Shown: positions 19,199 through 27,830, numbered from the stretch's first letter. The stretch: DNA of 64,000 nucleotides from Flavobacterium sp. LPB0248 (GCF_013388355.1 NZ_CP058246.1:1922001-1986000), one strand, 5' to 3'. Notes: generated by a model not told the origin, from the letters alone. Translations and numbers: made by a program.

Positions 19199-19955
19199 TA
19201 TAGGAGATAAAACCTTTAAATCCCGCTTGTTCCTCGGAACTGGGAAATTTGGTTCTAATGAAGAAATGGAAGATGCCGTTTTAGCTTCAGAAAGCGAATT
19301 GGTTACTGTCGCATTAAAACGTATTGATCTTGAAACTGATACTGATGCTATTTTATCGCATTTAGATCATTCAAATATCAATTTATTACCCAATACTTCA
19401 GGAGCAAGAAATGCCAAAGAAGCTGTTTTCGCGGCTCAATTGGCACGTGAAGCTCTAGAAACCAATTGGGTAAAACTAGAAATTCATCCTGATCCGAAAT
19501 ATTTAATGCCAGATCCGATTGAGACTTTAAAAGCAACAGAAGAATTAGCTAAACTCGGTTTTATTGTACTTCCTTACATTCACGCCGATCCTGTTTTGTG
19601 CAAACATTTAGAAAGCGTAGGGACTTCGGCGGTTATGCCTTTAGGATCGCCAATTGGAAGCAATAAAGGTCTTAAAACGATCGATTTCTTAGAGATTATA
19701 ATCGAACAAAGTACTGTTCCCGTTATTGTAGATGCAGGAATTGGAGCGCCTTCTGATGCCGCAAAAGCAATGGAAATTGGTGCCGATGCTGTTTTGGTGA
19801 ATACTGCTATTGCTGTTGCTGGAAATCCGAAATTAATGGCGGAGGCTTTTAGAGAAGCTGTCATTGCAGGAAGAAAAGCTTTTGAAGCTAAAGTTGCCAA
19901 TCAGCAGAATTATGCTTCGGCTTCTAGCCCATTGACTTCTTTTCTTTATGAATAA
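19179..19955 (+). CDS. thiG: Thiazole synthase
   Basis: Condenses deoxyxylulose phosphate, dehydroglycine and ThiS thiocarboxylate to thiazole phosphate. The 258-residue TIM barrel contains [63 protein letters not shown] and [20 protein letters not shown]. In most operons thiH follows directly; here a GxxExxY cassette intervenes. Confidence 0.97.
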   Translation: MQTSLFNIGDKTFKSRLFLGTGKFGSNEEMEDAVLASESELVTVALKRIDLETDTDAILSHLDHSNINLLPNTSGARNAKEAVFAAQLAREALETNWVKLEIHPDPKYLMPDPIETLKATEELAKLGFIVLPYIHADPVLCKHLESVGTSAVMPLGSPIGSNKGLKTIDFLEIIIEQSTVPVIVDAGIGAPSDAAKAMEIGADAVLVNTAIAVAGNPKLMAEAFREAVIAGRKAFEAKVANQQNYASASSPLTSFLYE

Positions 19956-20074
19956 ATTGATTTTTCTCCCGCAGATTCTGCAGATTTAGCAGATTATTGC
20001 TTCACAAATATTAAGTCAAATAAATCCATAGAACTTGCTGGAGAACAATTTTATCAAAAAGTAAGAAATTTCAT

Positions 20075-20082
20075 TATTTTTG
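20075..20082 (+). promoter_or_regulatory. Promoter -7 element inside the cassette
   Basis: TATTTTTG matches TAnnTTTG and lies 23 bases before the GxxExxY start. No -33 TTG at the right distance. Confidence 0.45.
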
Positions 20083-20105
20083 ATTGAAAAATCAAATAAA
20101 AAAAT

Positions 20106-20483
20106 ATGTCAGAAAATGAAATTTCATATAAAATTAGAGGAGCAATTTTTAAAGTATATAACACTCTTGGTCCTGGGCTATTAGAATCTGTATATGAAAG
20201 TGCTCTTTATTATCAATTGAAGAAAGACGGATTACAAGTAATTAAGCAAATTGATTTACCTGTAAAATATGATGATGTTTATCTAGATATAACTTTTAGA
20301 TTAGATATTTTAGTAGAAGATAAAGTAATTATAGAATTAAAATCAGTAGACGAAATAAAACCTATTCATTTTAAACAATTAAATACATATTTAAAATTGA
20401 CTAGTAAAAAACTTGGATTATTAGTCAATTTCAACTGCTCCAATATTCTTGAAAATATTCATCGTGTTGCACATAAAATTTAA
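20106..20483 (+). CDS. GxxExxY protein (PD-(D/E)XK-like)
   Basis: A 125-residue protein named for its motif, here G24-LL-E27-SV-Y30. The family is placed in the PD-(D/E)XK nuclease superfamily, and a matching D67...E77-L-K79 is visible. Function is not established. The gene is an intruder in the thiamine operon: codon use is more AT-rich than its neighbours, its TAA stop is the first three bases of the right inverted arm, and it has its own promoter element. Confidence 0.88.
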   Translation: MSENEISYKIRGAIFKVYNTLGPGLLESVYESALYYQLKKDGLQVIKQIDLPVKYDDVYLDITFRLDILVEDKVIIELKSVDEIKPIHFKQLNTYLKLTSKKLGLLVNFNCSNILENIHRVAHKI

Positions 20484-20522
20484 TCTGCATGATCTGCAAA
20501 ATCTGCGGGAAACAAATAAAAA

Positions 20523-21650
20523 ATGAACACATTCAAATCTATTTTTGAGCAATACAATTGGGATGAAATCCAATCTAGAATATATAAGACCACATCAAAA
20601 GATGTCGAGCGCACTTTGACTAAAACCAAATACAACCTCGATGATTTTTTGATTCTGATTTCTCCTATTGCTCAAAATTATTTAGAGCAAATGGCGCAAA
20701 AATGCCATGAAATTACCAAGAAACGTTTCGGGAAAACCATCCAAATGTACGCTCCATTATATCTAAGCAACGAATGCCAAAATATTTGCACCTATTGTGG
20801 ATTTAGCTTAGACAATAAAATCAAAAGAAAAACCCTTTCTGATGCTGAAATAAAACTAGAAGTTGAAGCCTTAAAAAAAACTGGTTTTGATCATGTTTTA
20901 TTGGTTACAGGGGAAGCAAATTATACGGTAAACATTAATTATTTTCTAAATGCAATTGATTTAATTAGAAAAGATTTTTCTATTATTTCTGTCGAAGTAC
21001 AGCCACTTTCTACAGAAGATTATCAGCGTTTGCATGATGCGGGAGTCTATTCGGTTTTAGTTTATCAGGAAACATATCATCAGGAAGTTTACAAAAAGTA
21101 TCATACCAAAGGTAAAAAATCAAACTTCGATTATCGATTAGAAACTCCTGATAGAATTGGAACTGCTGGAATTCATAAAATTGGGTTAGGTGTTTTGTTA
21201 GGTTTGGAAGACTGGCGAACCGATAGTTTTTTTAATGCATTGCATTTAGACTATCTTCAAAAGAAATATTGGCAGACCAAATATTCGGTTTCCTTTCCGC
21301 GTCTTCGCCCTGCCGAAGGTATTATCGAACCCAATTTTATTATGGATGATAAGGATTTGACACAATTAATCTGCGCTTATCGTTTATGGAATGAAGATTT
21401 AGAAATTTCGATTTCTACTCGTGAAAACGAAAAATTCAGAAACCATATTATTCCTATTGGAGTTACGAGCATGAGTGCTGGTTCTAAAACCAATCCAGGT
21501 GGTTATGTTGTTGATCCGCAATCTTTGGAGCAATTTGAAATAAGTGATGAACGTTCTGCAGAAGAAATTTCAAAAATTATAAAAAATGCAGGTTATGAAC
21601 CTGTTTGGAAAGACTGGGACAAAAGTTTTATTTCAGATTTTAAAGTTTAG
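20523..21650 (+). CDS. thiH: 2-iminoacetate synthase ThiH
   Basis: A radical SAM enzyme that cleaves tyrosine to dehydroglycine for thiazole formation. The protein has 375 residues. The cluster motif is CQNICTYCGF (CxxxCxxC). Other landmarks are MYAPLYLSNEC, VSFPRLRPAEG and TSMSAGSKTNPGGY. It continues the thi operon after the GxxExxY cassette, so expression now depends on read-through across that cassette. Confidence 0.96.
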   Translation: MNTFKSIFEQYNWDEIQSRIYKTTSKDVERTLTKTKYNLDDFLILISPIAQNYLEQMAQKCHEITKKRFGKTIQMYAPLYLSNECQNICTYCGFSLDNKIKRKTLSDAEIKLEVEALKKTGFDHVLLVTGEANYTVNINYFLNAIDLIRKDFSIISVEVQPLSTEDYQRLHDAGVYSVLVYQETYHQEVYKKYHTKGKKSNFDYRLETPDRIGTAGIHKIGLGVLLGLEDWRTDSFFNALHLDYLQKKYWQTKYSVSFPRLRPAEGIIEPNFIMDDKDLTQLICAYRLWNEDLEISISTRENEKFRNHIIPIGVTSMSAGSKTNPGGYVVDPQSLEQFEISDERSAEEISKIIKNAGYEPVWKDWDKSFISDFKV

Positions 21651-21717
21651 ATTTCAGATTTTTCGCACTACTATTCATCAATCTAAAATCTAAAATCAAC
21701 AATCTAAAATTAAAAAA

Positions 21718-22428
21718 ATGAGTGTTATACAAGAATTTTTACGTTACAACAGACAAACTATTCTGCCTGAAATTGGCGATGAAGGACAGGAAAAATTAAA
21801 AAAAGCTAGAGTTTTAGTAATTGGAGCGGGTGGTTTGGGCTGTCCAATTTTACAATATATTGCAACTGCAGGAGTTGGTTTTATCGGAATCATGGATTTT
21901 GATACTATTGAAATTCACAATCTTCACAGACAGATTTTGTATACCGAAAATGAAATTGGTCAGCACAAATCAATTGTCGCAAAAGATGTGGTTTCAAAAC
22001 TAAATCCGCTTATTGAAGCTGTTGCGATTAATGAAAAATTAACTGCTGAAAATGCATCGGAAATCATTCAGCAATATGATATTGTTGTCGATGGTTCCGA
22101 TAATTTTTCTACTCGTTATTTAGTCAATGATACTTGTGTTCAGCTTAATAAACCTTTAGTTTACGGAAGCATTTTAAAATTTGAAGGTCAGATTGCAGTT
22201 TTTAACCATAACGGAAGTAAAAATCTTAGGGATTTATTTCCTGAAATGCCCGATCCAAAAGACGTTCCGAATTGCAATTTAAATGGTGTTTTGGGAACTC
22301 TGCCAGGAATTATAGGCAACATGATGGCGCACGAAACCTTAAAACTGATCTTAGAATTACCAACTTTAAAAAATGAATTGGTAATTTTTAATACTTTAAA
22401 TTGGAATTTTATAAAACTGAATTTCTAG
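21718..22428 (+). CDS. thiF: ThiF/MoeB-type E1-like adenylyltransferase
   Basis: Activates the C-terminal glycine of ThiS with ATP. The protein has 236 residues with RYNRQTILPEIGDEGQEKL, the nucleotide-binding GAGGLGCP, DFDTIEIHNLHRQILY and DGSDNFSTRY. The thiF name rests on operon position. Odd: both CxxC zinc pairs of typical ThiF/MoeB are absent; the first site reads SKNLRDLFPE and the C-terminus NTLNWNFIKLNF. The cysteine of VPNCNLNGVLG remains. No rhodanese domain is fused. It overlaps the convergent MOSC gene by 4 bases. Confidence 0.9.
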   Translation: MSVIQEFLRYNRQTILPEIGDEGQEKLKKARVLVIGAGGLGCPILQYIATAGVGFIGIMDFDTIEIHNLHRQILYTENEIGQHKSIVAKDVVSKLNPLIEAVAINEKLTAENASEIIQQYDIVVDGSDNFSTRYLVNDTCVQLNKPLVYGSILKFEGQIAVFNHNGSKNLRDLFPEMPDPKDVPNCNLNGVLGTLPGIIGNMMAHETLKLILELPTLKNELVIFNTLNWNFIKLNF

Positions 22429-23219
22429 AAAATAACCTCGTCGCCTACTCTGATAATTCCAGAATTCAGACTCACAATATTGGTTCCGAATAAAACAGAA
22501 TTATCTACATTTCTATATTTGCTTAAAGTTTTTAAAGGTTCTTTTTTCAAACGCCCATTCTCCGGATCATTGTTTACCATAACACATCTTCCGCAGGGTT
22601 TTATATTTTTAAATTGAACCTCTCCTATCGTAAAAGACTTGAAATCATCTTCTTCATGAGGATTTTCGGTGCTTACTACAATGTTTGGACGAAATCTTTT
22701 TATGGTAATTTTTTCATCCAATTTGTCATTCAAAAAATCTAAGCTTTTAGATCCAATTAATAAGTACGGATAACCATCTGCCAAGCTCACATTAAATGTT
22801 TCTTTTAATTTGGAACTTTCATGTTTACGAGCTCCATTTTTAAGTATTTTAACCAATTTACAATCAAAACCTAAATGCTGACTAAACCATTTTGAAGTTT
22901 CAAGATTTACCTCAACTACTTCACTTTTATCATCCCAAACATTAACTTCTATTACATTTTCTAAATGTTCGTTAATAGAAAATTCATGCTTTTGATCTTG
23001 AAAAGTAATGCTGATTTTTCCATTTGAAATTTGCGGATAAAACTGACTCATAATGCGATGTTCTCTTTGTGTAAGCATTTGATTTTCTGTATCAATGAGC
23101 ATCCAACGGCGATCGTTTTCAAATCCCATTTCTTCGGCTTTTGCAGATTCAAGACTAATTCCTGCCAAACTTTTTATCGGATAAATATAAATTTCTTTTA
23201 CACTGTAAATTGCACTCAT
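22425..23219 (-). CDS. MOSC domain protein
   Basis: A 264-residue protein with the MOSC N-terminal beta-barrel (IYIYPIKSLAGISLE, DRRWMLIDTENQ) and a C-terminal MOSC domain with the conserved cysteine in KPCGRCVM and RFRPNIVV. Relatives (YcbX, mARC) bind molybdenum cofactor and reduce N-hydroxylated compounds; that role is inferred. No ferredoxin domain is fused. It is 3 bases from aat upstream and probably co-transcribed. Confidence 0.88.
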   Translation of the reverse strand: MSAIYSVKEIYIYPIKSLAGISLESAKAEEMGFENDRRWMLIDTENQMLTQREHRIMSQFYPQISNGKISITFQDQKHEFSINEHLENVIEVNVWDDKSEVVEVNLETSKWFSQHLGFDCKLVKILKNGARKHESSKLKETFNVSLADGYPYLLIGSKSLDFLNDKLDEKITIKRFRPNIVVSTENPHEEDDFKSFTIGEVQFKNIKPCGRCVMVNNDPENGRLKKEPLKTLSKYRNVDNSVLFGTNIVSLNSGIIRVGDEVIF

Positions 23220-23222
23220 TTT

Positions 23223-23861
23223 CTATTTACTTTTTAAAATAGACATAAACTCTTCTCGATCAATTTCTCTGCAGCCTAAGCTCTCCAAATGCGGATTATA
23301 AACCTGGCAATCCAATAATTTATAATTTTCTTTCTTCAAATATAAAGCTAAGGCAATGAACGCTGTTTTTGAAGCATTTGAAACTTTAGAAAACATACTT
23401 TCTCCGCAAAAAACATCTCCTAAATCAATTCCATACAAACCGCCAACCAAAACATCATCTTGCCAAACCTCAACAGATTTAGCAACTCCTTCCTCATTCA
23501 ATTTGCAGTATGCGTTTATCATTTCATCAGAAATCCAAGTTCCGTTTTGGCCTTCACGTTTTATCTGCTGGCAATTTGAAATTACTTCTCTGAAATTTTT
23601 GTTATAAGTGACCTTAAACATTTTCTTGTTGAGAATCTTTTTCATGCTTTTGGATATCACCAATTCATCAAAAAACAATACCATTCTAGGATCTGGTGCC
23701 CACCAAAGAATCGGTTCTCCCTCATTAAACCAAGGAAAAATACCGCTTTTGTAAGCTAATAGTAAACGTTCTGAACTTAAATCGCCTCCAATTGCCAGAA
23801 CACCTTCTTCATCTGCTTCTGTAACTGGCGGAAAAAATAAATCGTTGAATAAATAGTACAT
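23223..23861 (-). CDS. aat: Leucyl/phenylalanyl-tRNA--protein transferase
   Basis: Adds Leu or Phe to N-terminal Lys/Arg of proteins, marking them for ClpAP (N-degron pathway). The protein has 212 residues, near the family length. Landmarks are FPPVTEADEEGVLAIGGDLS, GIFPWFNEGEPILWWAPDPR, GGLYGIDLGDVFCGESMFS and a C-terminal LDCQVYNPHLESLG. Confidence 0.95.
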   Translation of the reverse strand: MYYLFNDLFFPPVTEADEEGVLAIGGDLSSERLLLAYKSGIFPWFNEGEPILWWAPDPRMVLFFDELVISKSMKKILNKKMFKVTYNKNFREVISNCQQIKREGQNGTWISDEMINAYCKLNEEGVAKSVEVWQDDVLVGGLYGIDLGDVFCGESMFSKVSNASKTAFIALALYLKKENYKLLDCQVYNPHLESLGCREIDREEFMSILKSK

Positions 23862-24102
23862 TTTTAAAAATAGTCAATTTTTGAATTCCAATAATAAAAT
23901 TCCAAATACCAATGTTTCATAATCTTATTATTTCCGTATGAAAAACAAATCTTTGTGGAGTTACTTGCTAAGATTTCTCCTTCGTCGAAATGACAAAACT
24001 ATGAGTAAGTTTTTTTCTTCTTTAATCAAAAATAAAATTCCAAATTCCAAATTCACGAGAATGAATTGGAATTTGGAATTTAGTAAATTGAATTTTAAAC
24101 TC
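23862..24102. repeat. Intergenic region composed of two repeat types
   Basis: No gene is seen. 23971-23997 carries a GATTTCTCCTTCGTCGAAAT-type sequence that I recall as recurrent in flavobacterial genomes. 24034-24081 is an inverted repeat of AAATTCCAAATTCC words around an 8-12 base loop, the same words as at 30701-30787. Confidence 0.6.
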
Positions 24103-24474
24103 TTAGAACGGTAAATCGTCTGGTTCGTCTTCGTTTAAGTTTGTTGCTGGAGCAAAAGTTTCTGCTGCTGGCATTGGAGCTCCTTGTGCAGGTCCTTCTG
24201 CTGCTAATCTTTCGATTCTCCAACCTTGAATACTATTGAAATATCTAGTTTCTCCTTGTGGATTAACCCATTCTCTTCCTCTTAAATTGATAGAAACTTT
24301 TACTGCATCTCCTTGTTTATAGCTACTCAACAAATCGCATTTATCTTGTGTAAATTCGATTAAAATATGTTGTGGATACTGCTCCTCAGTAGTAACAACT
24401 AACTCTCTTTTTTTGAATGAGGCACTAACTTGCTGCTCTGGGTTAACCACTTTTACTTTTCCTGTAACTTCCAT
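24103..24474 (-). CDS. DUF3127 protein with SSB-like acidic tail
   Basis: A 123-residue protein. Residues about 1-85 fit the DUF3127 family (KVKVVNPEQQVSASFKKREL, QHILIEFTQDKCDLL, INLRGREWVNPQG), an OB-fold-like domain. A Pro/Ala-rich linker leads to the C-terminus DEPDDLPF, which closely resembles the DDxPF tail of single-stranded DNA-binding protein. A DNA-repair or replication-associated role is inferred. It lies 32 bases after the flavin reductase gene. Confidence 0.8.
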   Translation of the reverse strand: MEVTGKVKVVNPEQQVSASFKKRELVVTTEEQYPQHILIEFTQDKCDLLSSYKQGDAVKVSINLRGREWVNPQGETRYFNSIQGWRIERLAAEGPAQGAPMPAAETFAPATNLNEDEPDDLPF

Positions 24475-24506
24475 CTTCGTCTATATTAATTATTGTTTCT
24501 ATTTTT

Positions 24507-25382
24507 TTATTTTTTAGCTAAAAGCACTTTCCAAGCCGATTCTACATCGCCATTATCCAAGTATTTTTTGGCCTCTAAATGTACTTTTTTCTGGTCGTCT
24601 GAGCTTAAAACTCCTTTGACTGCAAAATTTGCTTTCACAAATATACTAACTTCTTCTTTTGTAGGCAAGGTTTCAACATTTCCTAATTTTCCTAAATCAT
24701 TCCCATCAAAAACAGGGCTTTCTTTTACAAAATCGGGTATCGCATCGACGCCTACTCCCAATGTTGTCAGGGGTTTTGCTACTTCAAAAAGTCCTTGATT
24801 AGATCTTGAATACCAATTATTTCCAAGTCTTGAAACCAAGTCAATTTTATGCTGATCGATTGCTCCGTTTTCATCTAAAATCGATTCGTCAATATGAATT
24901 TTTACTACTTCACATAAAATCAAATTTCCTGCTCCACCTTCTGTTCCTAACGGAATAATCTGCGTAATCTTGCATTCAAACTGAACTGGAGATTCTTTTA
25001 CGCGATATGGTTTTACTAAATCAGAAGGAATTTGGGTTAATCCAGCTTTAATAAATTCGTTTACTCCGTCTCCATATTCTGTACTTGCCAAAGACGTTTG
25101 CTGTACAATATCGTAATTTACAACATTTATTACCACTTCACGAGTCGCTTCGGCATTAATCAAGGTGTGTTTAATTGTATTATCGCGAACACGTCTTGAT
25201 GGCGAAAAAACCAAAATTGGCGGATTGGCACTAAACACATTAAAGAAACTAAATGGAGATAAATTTGGAACTCCAGTTTCGCTAATTGTGCTTGCAAAAG
25301 CAATAGGTCTAGGTCCGATTGAACTCTGCAGATAGCCTTGCAATTTGGCTGTTGGAATCTCTTTTGGGTTAACGCTGATCAT
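24507..25382 (-). CDS. Flavin reductase family protein
   Basis: A 291-residue protein with an FMN-binding split-barrel domain in the N-terminal 200 residues (SSIGPRPIAFASTISETG, NLSPFSFFNVFSANPP, EYGDGVNEFIKAGLT). The family uses NAD(P)H to reduce flavin. The extra C-terminal 90 residues are helical and Lys/Val-rich. No partner monooxygenase is adjacent, so the substrate is unknown. Confidence 0.85.
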   Translation of the reverse strand: MISVNPKEIPTAKLQGYLQSSIGPRPIAFASTISETGVPNLSPFSFFNVFSANPPILVFSPSRRVRDNTIKHTLINAEATREVVINVVNYDIVQQTSLASTEYGDGVNEFIKAGLTQIPSDLVKPYRVKESPVQFECKITQIIPLGTEGGAGNLILCEVVKIHIDESILDENGAIDQHKIDLVSRLGNNWYSRSNQGLFEVAKPLTTLGVGVDAIPDFVKESPVFDGNDLGKLGNVETLPTKEEVSIFVKANFAVKGVLSSDDQKKVHLEAKKYLDNGDVESAWKVLLAKK

Positions 25383-25543
25383 ACTTTAAAATTTAGACAG
25401 AATCTCATTTTAGCAGCTACAAAAGTATTGAAATGGTTTAATTCGAAGAAATAGTTTTGCAGATAAAAACGAAAAAATCTTTCTATATCGGCAAAATATA
25501 AAATGTGTATATTTCGTTATATTTATACCTCAAAAAAACTGAT

Positions 25544-26695
25544 ATGTCTTTTTCTGAAAGAACAAATACAACCCGCTGGATTATTATTTCGGTATGTTTT
25601 ATAATCATTTCTCTAATTCTTTGGAACACTTATACTTTCTTCCAAATTTTTAAAAATGAAGAACGCTTGAAAATGAACCTTTTTGTCAAGGCTCAAATTT
25701 CAATAGTTAATGCAGATGAAAATACTGATGTCGAACTTCCTCTTCAGATTTTCAACAATAATACTTCGATTCCGGGTATAATAATGTTGTATGATAAAGT
25801 AGTAAGTGCAGTAAATGTTCCTGATGAAATTCTTAATAATAAGAAAAAACTAACTGCTTTCTTGAATAAGTTAAAAAATGAAAACGAGCCTATTACTTTT
25901 GAATATGCTCCAGGGAAATATCAGACTTTATATTACGGTAACTCTTCATTGCTAAACAAACTTAAATACTATCCGATCGCGCTGCTTCTGATTATATTTT
26001 TATGCATTGCTTTAATTTACAACTTCTATAAAAGTACCAAAATGGCAACCCAAAACAAGCTTTGGGCAGGAATGGCAAAAGAAACAGCACATCAGATTGG
26101 GACACCGCTATCTTCATTAATTGGCTGGGTCGAAATATTAAAAACTGAAGATATTGATCCGTCAATTAGTACTGAAATCGAAAAAGATATTGAACGTCTG
26201 CAAACCATTACTGATCGTTTTTCTAAAATTGGTTCGGTACCCGTTTTAGAACTTCACGATATTGTAGAAGAAACCAAAACGGCTTATGAGTATTTGCAAT
26301 CTCGTTTTTCTAAACAGGTCGCGTTTTCGTTTCAAGCTCCAAACGAACCAATTTTGACCATGATAAATCCAACGTTGCACAGTTGGACTATCGAAAATTT
26401 AGTTAAAAATGCCATTGATGCCATGAAAGGAAAAGGAACCTTAGATCTTTATATCGAACAGGATGCAAATCATGTTAAGATTAACATTAAAGATTCTGGA
26501 ACCGGAATTCCGAAAAAACAATTTAAAACCATTTTTGAAACTGGTTTTACGACTAAAAAACGTGGTTGGGGACTTGGACTTTCTTTAACAAAAAGAATTG
26601 TCGAGGAGTATCACAACGGAAAAATCAAAGTGCTTAATTCTGAAATTGGAAAAGGAACTACTTTTCAGATTGCTTTAAATAAAAAAGTGCAGTAA
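25544..26695 (+). CDS. Orphan membrane sensor histidine kinase
   Basis: A 383-residue kinase with two membrane helices (about residues 12-32 and 145-165) around a periplasmic sensor of about 110 residues. The phospho-acceptor box is KETAHQIGTPLSSL. The ATPase domain has the N box (ENLVKNAIDAM), G1 (DSGTGIP) and G2 (GWGLGLSL). No response regulator is adjacent. The ATG at 25544 is preferred to an upstream GTG. Its last codons and stop lie inside a terminator used by the opposite strand. Confidence 0.9.
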   Translation: MSFSERTNTTRWIIISVCFIIISLILWNTYTFFQIFKNEERLKMNLFVKAQISIVNADENTDVELPLQIFNNNTSIPGIIMLYDKVVSAVNVPDEILNNKKKLTAFLNKLKNENEPITFEYAPGKYQTLYYGNSSLLNKLKYYPIALLLIIFLCIALIYNFYKSTKMATQNKLWAGMAKETAHQIGTPLSSLIGWVEILKTEDIDPSISTEIEKDIERLQTITDRFSKIGSVPVLELHDIVEETKTAYEYLQSRFSKQVAFSFQAPNEPILTMINPTLHSWTIENLVKNAIDAMKGKGTLDLYIEQDANHVKINIKDSGTGIPKKQFKTIFETGFTTKKRGWGLGLSLTKRIVEEYHNGKIKVLNSEIGKGTTFQIALNKKVQ

Positions 26696-26712
26696 TAATT
26701 TTACTGCACTTT
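26681..26712 (-). terminator. Terminator for the HIT gene, embedded in kinase 3' end
   Basis: AAAGTGCAGTAA (26684-26695) and TTACTGCACTTT (26701-26712) form a perfect 12-bp stem. On the minus strand it is followed by T6. The plus-strand arm holds the stop codon of the histidine kinase. Confidence 0.8.
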
Positions 26713-26751
26713 AGTTATTTGTTTTGCCAGACTGATCAAAGTCGAAGTCTT

Positions 26752-27141
26752 TTACAAATTTGATTGAATATCTTTTGCTAAAGCTTCAAATTCTTCTTTT
26801 GAAAGTGAAACTTTATCAATAAAACGCATTTCGTCCATATGGTTTAACGGAATCAAATGTACGTGCGTATGTGGCACTTCAAGTCCAACAACTGCTATTC
26901 CGATTCTTTTGCATGGAACTGTTTTTTCTAAAGCTGCAGCGACTTTTTTTGAAAATTTCATTAAACCTAAATACAGTTCTTCATCCATATCAAAAATCTT
27001 ATCGATTTCTTGTTTCGGAATACAAAGCGTATGGCCTTTAGCATTCGGATTTACATCTAAAAATGCTAAATAGTTCTCGTCTTCTGCAATTTTGTAAGCT
27101 GGAATTTCTCCGTTTACTATTTTAGTGAATATTGATGCCAT
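26752..27141 (-). CDS. HIT family hydrolase/transferase
   Basis: A 129-residue histidine-triad protein with the HTHVHLIPL active site and the N-terminal IFTKIVNGEIPAYKIAED typical of the Hint/HinT branch. It probably hydrolyses nucleoside phosphoramidates or adenylated substrates in the cytoplasm. It lies 55 bases downstream of greA and may share its transcript. Confidence 0.93.
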   Translation of the reverse strand: MASIFTKIVNGEIPAYKIAEDENYLAFLDVNPNAKGHTLCIPKQEIDKIFDMDEELYLGLMKFSKKVAAALEKTVPCKRIGIAVVGLEVPHTHVHLIPLNHMDEMRFIDKVSLSKEEFEALAKDIQSNL

Positions 27142-27196
27142 TGTTTATTTGTGTAATCGGTTAAACGAATAAACGATTAACCAGTTAAACTAAGAT

Positions 27197-27673
27197 TTAG
27201 TCTCTTGAGATTTCAAGAATTTCAAATTTCAAAACTCCATTAGGAACTGTAATTTCAGCTACTTCTCCAACAGATTTCCCTAACAATCCTTTTCCGATAG
27301 GAGAAGTTACAGAGATTTTTCCTGTTTTTAAATCTGCTTCACTTTCTGCAACAAGAGTATATTTCATCTCCATTCCGTTACTTTGGTTTTTGATTTTCAC
27401 ATTCGATAAAACCAAAACTTTAGAAACATCTAATTGAGATTCGTCTATTAATCTTGCATTTGCATATACTTCTTCTAGTTTAGAAATTCTCATTTCTAAT
27501 AAACCTTGCGCTTCTTTTGCTGCATCATATTCTGCATTTTCAGATAAGTCACCTTTATCTCTTGCATCTGCAATATCTTGAGATGCTTTTGGACGCATTA
27601 CACTTTTTAAATGCTCCAATTCATCTTTTAATTTTTTTAATCCTTCTGCTGTATAATAAGATACTTTACTCAT
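27197..27673 (-). CDS. greA: Transcription elongation factor GreA
   Basis: A 158-residue factor that rescues backtracked RNA polymerase by stimulating transcript cleavage. The N-terminal coiled coil contains the acidic tip DARDKGDLSENAEYDAAKEA and the C-terminal domain has SPIGKGLLGKSVGEVAEI. The ATG at 27673 gives a normal length; a longer frame would translate the leader hairpin. A terminator-like hairpin lies between the predicted promoter and this start. Confidence 0.96.
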   Translation of the reverse strand: MSKVSYYTAEGLKKLKDELEHLKSVMRPKASQDIADARDKGDLSENAEYDAAKEAQGLLEMRISKLEEVYANARLIDESQLDVSKVLVLSNVKIKNQSNGMEMKYTLVAESEADLKTGKISVTSPIGKGLLGKSVGEVAEITVPNGVLKFEILEISRD

Positions 27674-27696
27674 AACTTCATCGTTTATATAAATAC

Positions 27697-27722
27697 AAAA
27701 AATCCCATCGCGACGGGATTTT
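27697..27722 (-). promoter_or_regulatory. Terminator-like hairpin in the greA leader
   Basis: On the minus strand AAAATCCC pairs with GGGATTTT around TCGCGA and is followed by a run of six T, about 25 bases before the greA ATG. The predicted transcription start is within a few bases of the hairpin, so a very short terminated RNA is possible. Confidence 0.65.
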
Positions 27723-27729
27723 CTTACCA

Positions 27730-27737
27730 CAAATATA
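27730..27737 (-). promoter_or_regulatory. Promoter -7 element of greA
   Basis: TATATTTG on the minus strand matches TAnnTTTG. The -33 region lacks a clear TTG. Confidence 0.5.
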
Positions 27738-27798
27738 CTATAATTTTTAATAGTACATAATTATATGTTAATCATATAGATTTCAAATCTAAATAAAT

Positions 27799-27806
27799 TA
27801 TTTTTG
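27799..27806 (+). promoter_or_regulatory. Promoter -7 element of Rieske-like gene
   Basis: TATTTTTG matches TAnnTTTG, 24 bases before the start codon; the -33 part is weak. Confidence 0.5.
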
Positions 27807-27830
27807 TTTTAACTAATTCTTATTCAAATA

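Larger units (their letters stand above)
19968..20509. mobile_element. GxxExxY cassette bounded by 29-bp inverted arms
   Basis: A 542-base block lies between thiG and thiH, 12 bases after one and 13 before the other. The left arm (19968-19996) and the complement of the right arm (20481-20509) match at 25 of 29 positions; both begin CCCGCAGATT and are built from GCAGATT units. The block contains one gene with its own -7 element. Mobility is inferred from this structure; no transposase is present and no clear target duplication was seen. Confidence 0.6.

Noticed and set aside
19968..20509. Classical insertion sequence in the thi operon
   Set aside because: No transposase gene and no clear target duplication; reported as a non-classical cassette instead.
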